Origin: Mycolicibacterium goodii
GTDB lineage: Bacteria > Actinomycetota > Actinomycetes > Mycobacteriales > Mycobacteriaceae
Assembly: GCF_022370755.2 (NCBI RefSeq)
Contig: NZ_CP092364.2
Span: 124,001-188,000 of the forward strand
Reading direction: 5' to 3'
DNA: 64,000 nucleotides
The notes beneath the pieces are model-generated. The model did no database searches, was not told the origin of the DNA, and worked only from the letters and a program-made list of their open reading frames with translations. The stretch's first letter is position 1; each line of letters begins with the position of its first letter. The translations under genes were made by a program, and so were the position numbers. This document shows positions 28,077-37,671 of this stretch, one piece after another.

Positions 28077-28259
28077 TACACAGGGAAGGAGGTGGTCCGA
28101 CAAATTGAGTGACTTATGGACATGTGAGGTGGCTGCCCGCTAGCAGCGCCGGGAGAATTGCCTGCGCGCGCTGGCGAATTCCCCGCAGCCACCCGGCCCC
28201 CGAGTCCCTTGGTCCGTCCAACCAGGAACCACGGCTCGGGGGTCGCCCCATATCTGGGG
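28077..28259 (+). ncRNA. putative structured RNA with coded micro-peptide
   Basis: This transcript would start near 28077. It carries AAGGAGGTG (28087-28094), nine bases complementary to the 16S anti-SD, a 12-codon ORF, and then competing hairpins. GCTGC (28132-28136) can pair locally with GCAGC (28143-28147). Alternatively GGTGGCTGC (28128-28136) can pair with GCAGCCACC (28185-28193). A 10-bp stem (28195-28204 with 28235-28244) and CCCC-ATATCT-GGGG (28246-28259) follow as possible end structures. No U-run is present. No gene on the plus strand follows, so it is not an ordinary leader. The family is not recognised. Confidence 0.5.
28105..28143 (+). CDS. 12-codon micro-ORF with strong Shine-Dalgarno
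   Basis: TTG start, 12 codons, TAG stop: MSDLWTCEVAAR. The AGGAGG core ends 12 nt before the TTG, slightly long spacing but with very strong anti-SD complementarity. The stop codon lies inside the loop of a local hairpin, so a ribosome on this ORF would decide which of two hairpins forms. The Trp-Thr-Cys run may matter for stalling. The peptide resembles no family I know. Confidence 0.45.
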   Translation: MSDLWTCEVAAR

Positions 28260-28264
28260 TGCGA

Positions 28265-28543
28265 TCAGCCCGCAGGCTCTGCGGCGGGGCCCGGAGCCAG
28301 CGTCGCGCACGCGTCCACGGCCTCCTGCCACGTCTGCTGGTCCACCCCCGGCGGCGCACCGACCACCGGCCCGGGCGGTGCCGAGACACCGTGCTCGGAC
28401 AGACAGTGCGCGTACGAGCCGTGACCGTTCGGGGTCTCGGACCCAGAACCCCCTGGCTCGGTGTTCTCGGGCTCACCGGAGCCACAGGCGGTCAACAAAG
28501 CGGCCGCAGCGAAGATCGCCACCGCATGACGGAAATCGGGCAC
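28265..28543 (-). CDS. small putative lipoprotein
   Basis: A 92-residue product with a signal peptide and lipobox LLTAC (Cys20). The mature part is Gly/Pro/Glu-rich and has two further cysteines in SYAHCLSEHGVSAPPG and WQEAVDACATLAP, which may form a disulfide. The layout (Cys...Pro-rich...WQEAVDAC) recalls small actinobacterial lipoproteins with a paired-Cys helical unit. GTG at 28543 shares its first base with the TAG of the upstream gene, so it is coupled to the nitrobindin-like gene. Confidence 0.7.
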   Translation of the reverse strand: MPDFRHAVAIFAAAALLTACGSGEPENTEPGGSGSETPNGHGSYAHCLSEHGVSAPPGPVVGAPPGVDQQTWQEAVDACATLAPGPAAEPAG

Positions 28544-29199
28544 TAGCCGACGTACCTCGACAATCGGGCCGACAGGTGCGGAACCAGCCCGCCGTCGGCG
28601 TCCACACGTTCCTCGACATAACCGAGATCGCCGCCCTCGACGATGCCGTACAGCCGTTTGGCACCGCCGACCAGCATCCCGGACTTGCTGCGGGCCAGCG
28701 CATCGGTGACCAGTTCCCACGAGGACTGGTTGAGCGGCCTGCCGTAGAAGAGCTCGATGTAGCCCGACGAATGTGCCAACAGCAGTTCGATGGCCTGCGT
28801 CTCGTGCGGATCGGCGGGATCGCTGACGAACCGCCAGAACCCCGTCTCGCGCAGCGCGGGGGAGTGGTACTCGCCGGACTCGTCGAGGCGCCACGAGCGG
28901 GCTTCCCAGTTCAGGTAGTCGCCGCCATCGTGGGACACCACGATCTGCTGGCCGAAGCGATAGTCGCCGTGCGCGTCACGGCCCTCGCCCTCGCCGCGCC
29001 ACACGCCGACCAAAGGCAGCAGCGCGAGCAGGGAATCGCTCAGGCTCACACCGTCACGCAGGTTCGCCGTGTCGGCGGGCAGCGGAAGATCGTCGAAGAC
29101 CGGTATGTTGCGGGCGCCGGTGGCTTTCGCCCGTTCGGCAGCCTCGGCCACAGCTCGGTCGCCCGAGCCGCGCTCAGGAGTGTCCCCGGCGGGCGTCAC
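28543..29199 (-). CDS. nitrobindin / FABP-like beta-barrel protein
   Basis: The 218-residue product corresponds to Rv0813c, a 10-stranded lipocalin-like barrel. [14 protein letters not shown] (about 70-83) is the GxWxGxG family signature, and a [31 protein letters not shown] stretch follows. Related nitrobindins bind heme through a C-terminal histidine. No clear counterpart histidine near [11 protein letters not shown] can be proved by eye (one His is present in VPHL). The role is small-ligand or heme/NO binding. GTG at 29199 overlaps the stop of the micro-ORF upstream (GTGA). Confidence 0.82.
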   Translation of the reverse strand: MTPAGDTPERGSGDRAVAEAAERAKATGARNIPVFDDLPLPADTANLRDGVSLSDSLLALLPLVGVWRGEGEGRDAHGDYRFGQQIVVSHDGGDYLNWEARSWRLDESGEYHSPALRETGFWRFVSDPADPHETQAIELLLAHSSGYIELFYGRPLNQSSWELVTDALARSKSGMLVGGAKRLYGIVEGGDLGYVEERVDADGGLVPHLSARLSRYVG

Positions 29200-29294
29200 G
29201 ACTCGTCGGTGACCAGGCGGTACAGCGCGTACACCGCGAACCACGTGATGACCAGCACGGCCGCGACAAGCAGGATCTCGAAGAAGAGCACCAC
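29196..29294 (-). CDS. 32-residue single-helix membrane micro-protein
   Basis: A short frame encodes one membrane helix: [21 protein letters not shown], flanked by YRLVTDES at the C-terminus. Its TGA overlaps the GTG of the nitrobindin-like gene by 4 nt. TAGACT ends 7 nt upstream of its GTG, so it would be a leaderless first gene of the three-gene operon. Size and coupling suggest a real small membrane protein that may position or regulate the barrel protein. Confidence 0.6.
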   Translation of the reverse strand: MVLFFEILLVAAVLVITWFAVYALYRLVTDES

Positions 29295-29301
29295 GTCAAG
29301 C

Positions 29302-29307
29302 AGTCTA
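29302..29307 (-). promoter_or_regulatory. -10 element of the micro-protein/nitrobindin operon
   Basis: Read on the minus strand, TAGACT lies exactly 7 nt before the GTG at 29294. This is the standard arrangement of a leaderless mycobacterial transcript. Confidence 0.55.
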
Positions 29308-29360
29308 ACGCCTGGTGCCCGTGCTGCTGCACGGCCCGTATCGTCGCGCAGCGCACCAAA

Positions 29361-29405
29361 CAGTGATGCCCGCAGCGCCTCGACGAGACGCTGCGGGCAT
29401 CACTG
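29361..29405. terminator. 17-bp stem-loop behind sseC2
   Basis: CAGTGATGCCCGCAGCG (29361-29377) pairs perfectly with 29389-29405 around an 11-nt loop. It lies 12 bp beyond the sseC2 stop on the minus strand and upstream of the next operon promoter. It lacks a T-run, like many mycobacterial terminators, and should insulate the two operons. Confidence 0.7.
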
Positions 29406-29416
29406 CCATCAGGTGC

Positions 29417-29719
29417 TCACGCGACCTTGACGTCGACCTCGTGGATGCCGGCACCGGTCGGCGCGACGGTCACGTTGCCGTTGCCGGCGGGCGACAGGGC
29501 GCGCACGGTCCAGGTGCCCGGCGCGGCGAAGAACCGGAAATCACCGGTCGCCGAAGCCACCACCTCGGCGGTGAACTCGTCGCTGCCGTCCAGCAGACGA
29601 ACGAACGCGCCGCCCACGGCCTGGCCGGCACCGTCGACCACACGACCGGTGATCACGGTTTCCTTCTCCAGGTCAACGCCGGCCGGCAACGTCAGCCCTT
29701 GTTTGGGTGCAGAGCACAT
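29417..29719 (-). CDS. sseC2: DUF1416 protein SseC2
   Basis: A 100-residue protein of the SseC/DUF1416 family (Rv0814c). MCSAPKQGLTLPAGVDLEKETVITGRVVD and GDFRFFAAPGTWTVRAL give a carboxypeptidase-regulatory-like beta-sandwich. It is always paired with the rhodanese CysA and is thought to serve in the same sulfur reaction; its biochemical activity is not settled. It carries one Cys at position 2. The ATG comes one base after the cysA2 stop, so the two are co-translated. The operon is headed by the polyCys attenuator. Confidence 0.9.
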   Translation of the reverse strand: MCSAPKQGLTLPAGVDLEKETVITGRVVDGAGQAVGGAFVRLLDGSDEFTAEVVASATGDFRFFAAPGTWTVRALSPAGNGNVTVAPTGAGIHEVDVKVA

Positions 29720-29720
29720 A

Positions 29721-30554
29721 TCAACTTCCCAACTCGATCGGGGCCCCCACGAGGGAGCCGTATTCCGTCCAACTGCCGTCGTAGTTCTTGACGTTCTTGT
29801 GTCCGAGGAGCTCCTGCAGCACGAACCAGGTGTGCGACGAGCGCTCACCGATGCGGCAGTAGGCGATGGTCTCCTTCTCGCCGTCGAGGCCGGCGTCGGC
29901 GTACAGCTTCGCCAGCTCCTCGTCGGACTTGAAGGTGCCGTCCTCGTTCGCGGCCTTGCTCCACGGGACATTGATGGCACCGGGGATGTGGCCCGGGCGC
30001 TGGCTCTGCTCCTGCGGGAGATGCGCGGGCGCGAGGATCTTGCCCGAGAACTCGTCGGGCGAGCGCACGTCGACCAGGTTCTTGGTGCCGATCGCGGCGA
30101 TCACCTCGTCACGGAACGCGCGGATGCTGTTGTCCGGCTCCTTGGCGGTGTAACTGGTCTGCGGCCGCTCCACCTTCTCGGTCGACAGCGGGCGCGCGTC
30201 GAGCTCCCACTTCTTGCGGCCACCGTCGAGCAGCTTCACGTCCTGGTGCCCGTACAGCTTGAAGTACCAGTAGGCGTATGCCGCGAACCAGTTGTTGTTG
30301 CCGCCGTAGAGGATCACGGTGTCGTCGTTGCTGATACCGCGCTCGGACAACAGCTTGGAGAACTGCTGCGCGTCGACGAAATCGCGACGGATCGGATCCT
30401 GCAGATCGGTCTTCCAGTCGAGCTTCACCGCGCCCTCGATGTGACCGGTGTCGTAGGCGGAGGTGTCTTCGTCGACCTCCACGAATACGGTCTTCGGCGC
30501 GTTGAGATTGCTCTCGGCCCAGTCCGTGCTGACCAGGACGTCGGAGCGTGCCAT
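29721..30554 (-). CDS. cysA2: thiosulfate sulfurtransferase (rhodanese)
   Basis: A 277-residue two-domain rhodanese. The C-terminal active-site loop is AYCRIGERSSH with Cys233. The N-terminal domain (YDTGHIEGAVKLDW) is the inactive partner. It transfers sulfane sulfur from thiosulfate to cyanide or, physiologically, to a thiol acceptor. The position and partner gene equal Rv0815c-Rv0814c. ATG at 30554 follows the DUF4395 gene after about 36 bp. With SseC2, DUF4395 and ThiX it forms a thiosulfate/Cys-supply set that the polyCys ORF would adjust to cysteine level. Confidence 0.95.
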   Translation of the reverse strand: MARSDVLVSTDWAESNLNAPKTVFVEVDEDTSAYDTGHIEGAVKLDWKTDLQDPIRRDFVDAQQFSKLLSERGISNDDTVILYGGNNNWFAAYAYWYFKLYGHQDVKLLDGGRKKWELDARPLSTEKVERPQTSYTAKEPDNSIRAFRDEVIAAIGTKNLVDVRSPDEFSGKILAPAHLPQEQSQRPGHIPGAINVPWSKAANEDGTFKSDEELAKLYADAGLDGEKETIAYCRIGERSSHTWFVLQELLGHKNVKNYDGSWTEYGSLVGAPIELGS

Positions 30555-30590
30555 GTAGGAGATCCTTTCGATTGCTTGGGTTTTGAGGCT

Positions 30591-31070
30591 TCAGGCGTGT
30601 TCAGATGTGCGACGCAGATGCGTCACCAGCGGGTAGATCCGACAGCCGAGACAGATGTCGAAGGCGGCGTTGAGAAACGCCGCCACCAACGCGAACGCCG
30701 TCGCGGCGAGACCGATTGCACTGAGGCCGGAGGCGAACCCGACGGCGCCGACCGCGGCGAAGACGAAACCGACCAGCTGCGCGAACTTCAGCGGCGGCAC
30801 CGGCTCACGTTCGGTGACCGGGCCGAGTCGCGGTGCGACGAGCGTTGCGAACACCCGGCCGTAGGGCTGCCTGCGCGGGCCACCGACGGCGCCGATCGCG
30901 AACACCAGGGCTTGGACCGCGAGCACGACCGCCGCACCGACCGCGCTGATGCCCGAGGCCAGCAGCGCAAGGATCAGCACCGCGGTCGTCACCCAGGCCG
31001 CGAAGCGAGGCCCGCGCACATCCACCTGCTCGACCTGGGGCCGCGGCGTATCGGTGATCGAAGATGACAT
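30591..31070 (-). CDS. DUF4395 membrane protein
   Basis: A 159-residue protein with four membrane helices (about 27-45, 46-65, 97-115, 117-137). DVRGPRFAAWVT at the start and DICLGCRIYPL with a Cys140-x-x-Cys143 pair at the end are the DUF4395 signature. A redox CxxC beside a membrane helix, and a thioredoxin gene next door, suggest transfer of electrons or sulfur across the membrane. The start is ATG at 31070; a longer frame exists but enters the attenuator region. It is the first full gene after the polyCys micro-ORF. Confidence 0.8.
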   Translation of the reverse strand: MSSSITDTPRPQVEQVDVRGPRFAAWVTTAVLILALLASGISAVGAAVVLAVQALVFAIGAVGGPRRQPYGRVFATLVAPRLGPVTEREPVPPLKFAQLVGFVFAAVGAVGFASGLSAIGLAATAFALVAAFLNAAFDICLGCRIYPLVTHLRRTSEHA

Positions 31071-31160
31071 GAGAGAAATTCCTGTTGTTGTCGTTGGCTC
31101 TGGTTGGGTGCAGGTCGGAACGGCGGTTCCGAGCGGGCGCGTCAAAGCGCGCAGCTGCGC

Positions 31161-31250
31161 CTAACAGCAGCAACAACAGCAGCAGCCCGCGACGCGGCAC
31201 AGATCGACTGCGCGGCGCTTGATGAGCACAAGCTCAAGACGGGCGGACAC
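31161..31250 (-). CDS. polycysteine leaderless micro-ORF (Cys-responsive attenuator)
   Basis: The 29-codon frame reads MSARLELVLIKRRAVDLCRV, then AG, then seven consecutive Cys codons directly before TAG. TAAGCT lies 7 nt before its GTG, so it is leaderless. RRAVDLCRV is the conserved core of actinobacterial sulfur leader peptides. Polycysteine leaderless ORFs of this kind in M. smegmatis are known to act as cysteine-responsive attenuators of the operon behind them: ribosomes stall on Cys codons when cysteine is scarce, which opens downstream expression. Its target here is DUF4395-cysA2-sseC2. Confidence 0.9.
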   Translation of the reverse strand: MSARLELVLIKRRAVDLCRVAGCCCCCCC

Positions 31251-31257
31251 GAGCGAC

Positions 31258-31282
31258 AGCTTACCCAATGACCCTCGGGTCA
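31258..31282 (-). promoter_or_regulatory. promoter and dyad of the polyCys ORF
   Basis: The -10 TAAGCT occupies 31258-31263 on the minus strand, 7 nt before the GTG. At 31269-31282 the perfect dyad TGACCC-TC-GGGTCA covers the -35 position and the thiX stop codon. It looks like an operator for a repressor or activator adding transcriptional control to the attenuator. Confidence 0.55.
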
Positions 31283-31720
31283 AGCCAACAGCGGTTCCAC
31301 CGCGGCGCGCAGGTCAGCGGCCTTGGGCACGCCGCTGGTGCGATGGCGCTGGTGACCCTGTGCGTCGAAGATGAACGTCGTCGGCAAAGACAGAACCGAA
31401 AGACGCTTGGCCGCCGCCGGATTCGCGTCCATGTCGAGCTCGACATGGGCGACGGCGGGCAAATCGGCGCACACCTGGTCGACCACGCGGCGTACGCCGG
31501 CACATGGGCCACACCAGTCGGCACTGAAGTGCAGGATGGTCGGCCCGGTGCGCGACAACCCCAGTTCTGCGAGATTGCGTTCGGCATCGGCATCGGCGGC
31601 GACGCCCACACGGGCTTCACGCACGTGCCCCGAGCGCAGCGTCAACATGCGCCCGATCACGTACGCCAGGCCCAGTGCTGCGATCAGCACCGCGATTGCC
31701 GCCAACATCGACGAGCTCAT
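31280..31720 (-). CDS. thiX: membrane-anchored thioredoxin-like protein ThiX
   Basis: A 146-residue protein: one N-terminal membrane helix (about 5-23), a linker, then a thioredoxin domain with the active site WCGPC (Cys70, Cys73) and the cis-Pro loop LSLPTTFIF. It should exchange disulfides at the plasma membrane and may serve the CxxC of the adjacent DUF4395 protein. It is Rv0816c in position. ATG at 31720 overlaps the lmeA stop by 4 nt, tying it to lmeA as well; the sulfur operon has its own promoter behind it. Confidence 0.9.
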   Translation of the reverse strand: MSSSMLAAIAVLIAALGLAYVIGRMLTLRSGHVREARVGVAADADAERNLAELGLSRTGPTILHFSADWCGPCAGVRRVVDQVCADLPAVAHVELDMDANPAAAKRLSVLSLPTTFIFDAQGHQRHRTSGVPKAADLRAAVEPLLA

Positions 31721-32532
31721 GTCTGTCGAAACCCGGCCAGGTCGATGGTTACTCCCTCGGCGATCCCTTCGATGATGATGTCGGATCCGCGCGCCCCCTG
31801 GCTCGTCGGTGCGACACCGAAGGGGAGTCTCTGGCCGGGGATGGTGTTGCTGAACTCGGCGAGCACGGCCGCGGTCTTGTCGTCGGGCACCGGCTCGTCG
31901 GCGGTGTTCGGACCCGTGAGGATGCCGGTGGCGGTCAGCACCAGCGTCGACTGGTCGGGGCCCTCCAGGGACAGGTCCACCGCGACGCTGACGCGTTTGT
32001 CCAGGCCCGATGCCTTGGGTGTGCCCGTGAAGACCAGCCCCTTGCTGCTCGAGATGCCGGATTCGGTCGTTCCCCCGGTGGCGTCGTTGGTGTCCCGCGA
32101 CGGGGCCTCGACCAGCAGGTCGTCGATACCCATGTAGCGCCCGACGTGGGTGGAGTCGATGATGATGCGGCTCTCCAGCTTGCCGACCGGCAACGGGGCA
32201 TCCTCGCGGATCAGCCACGAGGACTCGGAGATGTCGACACCGTGCAGCGTGGTCTCCAGCGACACCTTGCCGACGACGGGGTGCTCGACGCCGTTGGCGC
32301 GGATCTCGATCTCGTCGTACATGTGGTCGCGGGCCTGCGGGATGAACGGAAACCCCAGGATCGCGACCCACGGATCCCAATTGAGCGACGCGGCGCTGCG
32401 GACCGTCCGGGCGAGGCGGTATTCGGCATAGATGGCTGCACCGAAATCGGTGCCGACCGCACCGACGACGAGCGCGGCCACTGCCGCGACGAACCCGACC
32501 ACCAGTCTGCGCACCGGGACATTGTTCCCCAC
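31717..32532 (-). CDS. lmeA: LmeA, lipomannan elongation factor (DUF2993)
   Basis: A 271-residue envelope protein with an N-terminal hydrophobic segment (about 9-28) and a DUF2993 domain. YDEIEIRANGVEHPVVGKVSLETTLHGVDISESSW is its core. The M. smegmatis homolog LmeA is a phospholipid-binding periplasmic protein needed for full-length mannan chains of lipomannan and lipoarabinomannan. The GTG start at 32532 diverges from glnR. It is followed directly by thiX with a 4-nt overlap, a pairing kept in M. tuberculosis (Rv0817c-Rv0816c). Confidence 0.92.
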   Translation of the reverse strand: MGNNVPVRRLVVGFVAAVAALVVGAVGTDFGAAIYAEYRLARTVRSAASLNWDPWVAILGFPFIPQARDHMYDEIEIRANGVEHPVVGKVSLETTLHGVDISESSWLIREDAPLPVGKLESRIIIDSTHVGRYMGIDDLLVEAPSRDTNDATGGTTESGISSSKGLVFTGTPKASGLDKRVSVAVDLSLEGPDQSTLVLTATGILTGPNTADEPVPDDKTAAVLAEFSNTIPGQRLPFGVAPTSQGARGSDIIIEGIAEGVTIDLAGFRQT

Positions 32533-32596
32533 GGCACGGGCAAAGATCGGCTCGGCGCGGCTGACGAGCAGGTGAGGCGTTATCGTTAGGAGACCA

Positions 32597-32680
32597 ATGG
32601 CCGGTAACGGCTACATGTCAGCAATGAATCCGGAAGATCACCCGACACCGGCGTCCGTGTTCTCCCGCAGAGATTCCTGA
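32597..32680 (+). CDS. 27-codon upstream ORF before glnR (putative)
   Basis: AGGAG lies 5 nt before an ATG that opens a 27-codon frame, [20 protein letters not shown]..., ending in TGA 17 nt before the glnR start. It is out of frame with glnR. The ribosome site is better than that of glnR itself, so it is likely translated in the glnR leader. It could tune glnR expression or encode a small peptide. No pattern of repeated codons for one amino acid is seen. Confidence 0.5.
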   Translation: MAGNGYMSAMNPEDHPTPASVFSRRDS

Positions 32681-32697
32681 CGAGCCGGGAGGACTTG

Positions 32698-34373
<1,676 letters not shown>

Positions 34374-34384
34374 CCCGCTCAGCT

Positions 34385-34418
34385 GTGAACACGCTGAACG
34401 TGTTCACTGTGCGTTCAC
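34385..34418. promoter_or_regulatory. Pho (RegX3-type) box before pstS
   Basis: GTGAACACG (34385-34393) and CGTGTTCAC (34399-34407) form a perfect dyad. GTTCAC at 34402 repeats exactly 11 bp later at 34413 (GTTCACC), the one-turn spacing of OmpR-type sites. SenX3-RegX3 is the known phosphate regulator of pst in mycobacteria, so induction at low phosphate is expected. Confidence 0.75.
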
Positions 34419-34499
34419 CTGCTGTCCCGAATCCGTCAATGAGCGGCGAATACGTTGCCGGGGAGTCTGAAGCCGTCAACGGAAAGTGGGACACGACAC

Positions 34500-35636
34500 G
34501 TGAAGCTCAACAGCATGGGCCGGAAGGTTGGCAGGCCGGTTGGTATCGCCGCGGCGGCCATCGCGGCGCTCACGCTCAGCGCGTGCGGCAGCGACAACAA
34601 CGCTCCGGCCACCGGCACCTCCGGCGCGGCCACCTCCGGCAGCGCCGCCTCGGCCGAGTGCGGTGGCAAGAACTCGCTGACGGCCGAGGGGTCGACCGCG
34701 CAACAGAACGCGATCGCCGAGTTCAACAAGGCGTGGGGCCAGGTGTGCGGGGGCAAGAACCTCTCCTACAACCCCACCGGATCCGGCGCGGGCCGCGAGC
34801 AGTTCATCGCCAAGCAGGTCGACATCGCGGGTTCTGACTCCGCGCTCAGCGGTGATCAGGTGGCGGCCGCGGCCGAACGCTGCGGTGGCAATCCGGCCTG
34901 GAACCTGCCGCTGGTGTTCGGTCCGGTGGCGATGGCGTACAACCTCGAGGGCGTCGACAAGCTGGTACTCAACGGCGACCTGCTGGCCAAGATCTTCCAA
35001 GGCCAGATCACCAAGTGGAACGATCCGGCGATCGCGGGGCTCAACGAGGGCACCTCGCTGCCCGACGCCGCGATCACACCCATCTACCGCTCGGATTCCT
35101 CCGGCACCACCGACAACTTCCAGAAGTACCTCACTGCCGCCGCGCCGCAGTCGTGGACCAAGGGTGACGGCAGCGAGTTCAACGGCGGCGCAGGCGAGGG
35201 TGCCCAGAAGTCGTCGGGCGTGGTGCAGGCCGTGCAGGCGACGCCGGGTTCGATCGGCTACGTCGAGAAGGGCTTCGCCGAGCAGGCGGGCCTGCCCTTC
35301 GCGCAGATCGACAGCGGTGCCGGTGCGGTCGAGCTGACCGACGAGTCGGCCGCAAAGGCCATCGACGCCGCGAAGTTCGCGGCCGAGGGCAACGACCTTG
35401 CACTCGACCTGAACTCGCTGTACGGCACGAAGGAGGCCGGCGCGTACCCGCTGGTGCTCGCCACCTACGAGATCGTGTGCTCCAAGGGTTATGACGCCGA
35501 CACCGCGGCCGCGGTGAAGTCGTTCCTGACCGTCGCCGCCAACGAGGGGCAGGCCAACCTCTCGGCCGCCGGCTATGTGCCGCTGCCCAACGCCTTCAAA
35601 GAGCGTTTGCTCACTTCCATCGATGCGATCAGCTAG
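34500..35636 (+). CDS. pstS: phosphate-binding lipoprotein PstS
   Basis: The 378-residue high-affinity phosphate receptor of the ABC importer. A signal peptide ends in LTLSAC with the lipidated Cys29. An Ala/Gly/Ser/Thr linker follows, then the binding domain with STAQQNAIAEF, NPTGSGAGREQF and YRSDSSGTTDNFQKYL, whose Ser, Gly and Thr residues ligate phosphate. GTG at 34500 is used rather than the longer frame from 34455, because the shorter form gives a proper basic signal start (MKLNSMGRKVGRP). It is followed by pstC, pstA and pstB. Confidence 0.96.
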   Translation: MKLNSMGRKVGRPVGIAAAAIAALTLSACGSDNNAPATGTSGAATSGSAASAECGGKNSLTAEGSTAQQNAIAEFNKAWGQVCGGKNLSYNPTGSGAGREQFIAKQVDIAGSDSALSGDQVAAAAERCGGNPAWNLPLVFGPVAMAYNLEGVDKLVLNGDLLAKIFQGQITKWNDPAIAGLNEGTSLPDAAITPIYRSDSSGTTDNFQKYLTAAAPQSWTKGDGSEFNGGAGEGAQKSSGVVQAVQATPGSIGYVEKGFAEQAGLPFAQIDSGAGAVELTDESAAKAIDAAKFAAEGNDLALDLNSLYGTKEAGAYPLVLATYEIVCSKGYDADTAAAVKSFLTVAANEGQANLSAAGYVPLPNAFKERLLTSIDAIS

Positions 35637-35684
35637 TCAGCTGGATTTGCAGAACGAATCTGGTGAGGATGGATTTCGGAACAC

Positions 35685-36740
35685 ATGACCGACAGGTTCC
35701 CCGACGGGATAACAGTGACAACACCGAATCCAGCTGACTCAGGGTCGGGGGAGACGCTCGCGTCCCCCTTCCCTGAGCCGGAACCCATCTCCACCAACCC
35801 ATCCAAGGGAGCCAAGGTCCGCCCGGCGGACCGGATCTTCCAGGGGCTCGCCGAGGGCTCGGGCATCCTGATCGTCGCGCTCATCGCGGCGATCGGGGTG
35901 TTCCTGCTCATGCGCGCGATCCCGGCGCTCGCCCGCAACGAGGAGAACTTCTTCCTCTACGGCGGCAACTGGGTCACCACCGACACCTCCGCGATGCACT
36001 TCGGCATCCTCGACCTGCTGCAGGTCACGGTGTTCGTGTCGGTCTTCGCGCTCGTGCTCGCCATGCCGGTGGCCCTTGGCATCGCGATCTTCCTCACCCA
36101 GTACGCGCCACGCCGGCTGGCCGGTCCGCTGGCGTACATGGTCGACCTGCTGGCGGCCGTGCCGTCCATCGTCTACGGCGTGTGGGGCCTGTACGTGCTG
36201 GCCCCGGTGCTGAAGCCGGTCGCGGTGTGGCTCAACGAGAATCTGGGCTGGTTCTTCTTGTTCTCGACCGGCAACGCGTCGGTCGCAGGCGGCGGCACGA
36301 TCTTCACCGCGGGCATCGTGCTGGCGGTCATGATCCTTCCGATCATCACGGCGGTCACGCGTGAGGTGTTCATGCAGACCCCGCGCGGCCAGATCGAGGC
36401 CGCGCTGGCGCTCGGCGCGACGCGGTGGGAGGTCGTGCGCACCACGGTGCTGCCGTTCGGGTTGTCGGGCTACATCAGTGGCGCCATGCTCGGCCTGGGG
36501 CGCGCGCTCGGTGAGACCATCGCGCTGCTGATCATCCTGCGCGGCACCCAGACCGCGTTCGGCTGGTCGCTGTTCGACGGCGGGTACACGTTCGCCAGCA
36601 AGATCGCGGCCACGGCAAGCGAATTCAACGACCAGTTCAAGGCGGGCGCCTACATCGCCGCGGGTCTGGTCCTGTTCATCCTCACCTTCGTCGTGAACTC
36701 GCTGGCGCGTGCCGCGGTCGGCGGGAAGGGACGCGCATGA
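35685..36740 (+). CDS. pstC: phosphate ABC transporter permease PstC
   Basis: A 351-residue permease with six membrane helices after a hydrophilic N-terminus of about 55 residues. [41 protein letters not shown] is the EAA loop region. It forms the phosphate channel with PstA. ATG at 35685 gives MTDRFPDG; a GTG ten codons later is also possible and would give a shorter N-terminus. Its stop overlaps the pstA ATG (ATGA). Confidence 0.95.
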   Translation: MTDRFPDGITVTTPNPADSGSGETLASPFPEPEPISTNPSKGAKVRPADRIFQGLAEGSGILIVALIAAIGVFLLMRAIPALARNEENFFLYGGNWVTTDTSAMHFGILDLLQVTVFVSVFALVLAMPVALGIAIFLTQYAPRRLAGPLAYMVDLLAAVPSIVYGVWGLYVLAPVLKPVAVWLNENLGWFFLFSTGNASVAGGGTIFTAGIVLAVMILPIITAVTREVFMQTPRGQIEAALALGATRWEVVRTTVLPFGLSGYISGAMLGLGRALGETIALLIILRGTQTAFGWSLFDGGYTFASKIAATASEFNDQFKAGAYIAAGLVLFILTFVVNSLARAAVGGKGRA

Positions 36741-37663
36741 CCACGTCGATGACGTCAACACTCGAACAGCCGGTGAAGGCACCGGCATTCCAAGGTGTGA
36801 GCCTGCGGCGCAGGCTGACCGACCACACCGCCACGGTGCTGGTGACCACCTCGGTGCTGATCGCGCTGATCCCGCTGCTGTGGGTGCTGTACTCGGTGAT
36901 CACCAAGGGGATTCACGCCGTGACCTCGCCGACGTGGTTCACCAACTCGCAGGCCGGGATGACGGCGTTCTCGCCGGGCGGCGGCGTCTACCACGCGATC
37001 GTCGGCACGGTCCTGCAGGGACTCGTGTGCTCCCTGATCTCGATCCCGATCGGTGTCATGGTCGCGGTGTACCTCGTCGAGTACGCGGGTGGTTCGCGTC
37101 TGGGCAAGATCACCACCTTCATGGTGGACATCCTCACCGGTGTGCCGTCCATCGTCGCGGCGCTGTTCATCTATGCGCTGTGGGTCGCGACCCTGGGTTT
37201 CCAGCGGTCCGGCTTCGCGGTGTCACTGTCATTGGTGCTGCTGATGATCCCGGTGATCGTGCGTGCCACCGAGGAGATGCTGCGCATCGTGCCGATGGAC
37301 CTGCGTGAGGCCAGTTACGCACTGGGCGTGCCCAAATGGAAGACGATCGTCCGCATCGTGATCCCGACGGCGCTGTCGGGCATCGTCACCGGTGTGATGC
37401 TGTCGCTGGCCCGTGTGATGGGCGAGACGGCGCCGCTGCTGGTCCTCGTCGGCTACGCCCAGGCGATGAACTTCGACATCTTCAGCGGCTTCATGGGCTC
37501 GCTGCCCGGCATGATGTACGACCAGATCTCGGCAGGCGCGGGCGCCAACCCCGTGCCCACGGACCGGCTGTGGGGTGCGGCGCTCACGCTCATCCTGCTG
37601 ATCGCCCTGCTGAATGTCGGCGCCCGCTTCGTCGCGAAAATCTTTGCCCCGAAAAAGGTTTAG
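36737..37663 (+). CDS. pstA: phosphate ABC transporter permease PstA
   Basis: A 308-residue permease partner of PstC with six helices. The coupling loop is [41 protein letters not shown], and [16 protein letters not shown] precedes it. The ATG overlaps the pstC stop by 4 nt. pstB follows after 8 bp, so the ATPase is made from the same transcript. Confidence 0.95.
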   Translation: MTTSMTSTLEQPVKAPAFQGVSLRRRLTDHTATVLVTTSVLIALIPLLWVLYSVITKGIHAVTSPTWFTNSQAGMTAFSPGGGVYHAIVGTVLQGLVCSLISIPIGVMVAVYLVEYAGGSRLGKITTFMVDILTGVPSIVAALFIYALWVATLGFQRSGFAVSLSLVLLMIPVIVRATEEMLRIVPMDLREASYALGVPKWKTIVRIVIPTALSGIVTGVMLSLARVMGETAPLLVLVGYAQAMNFDIFSGFMGSLPGMMYDQISAGAGANPVPTDRLWGAALTLILLIALLNVGARFVAKIFAPKKV

Positions 37664-37671
37664 GAACTCCT

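Noticed and set aside
28195..28259. Simple bidirectional terminator between pabC and the lipoprotein gene as full explanation of 28042-28259
   Set aside because: The stems at 28195-28259 may well terminate, but they do not explain the strong promoter, anti-SD match, ORF and alternative upstream helix.
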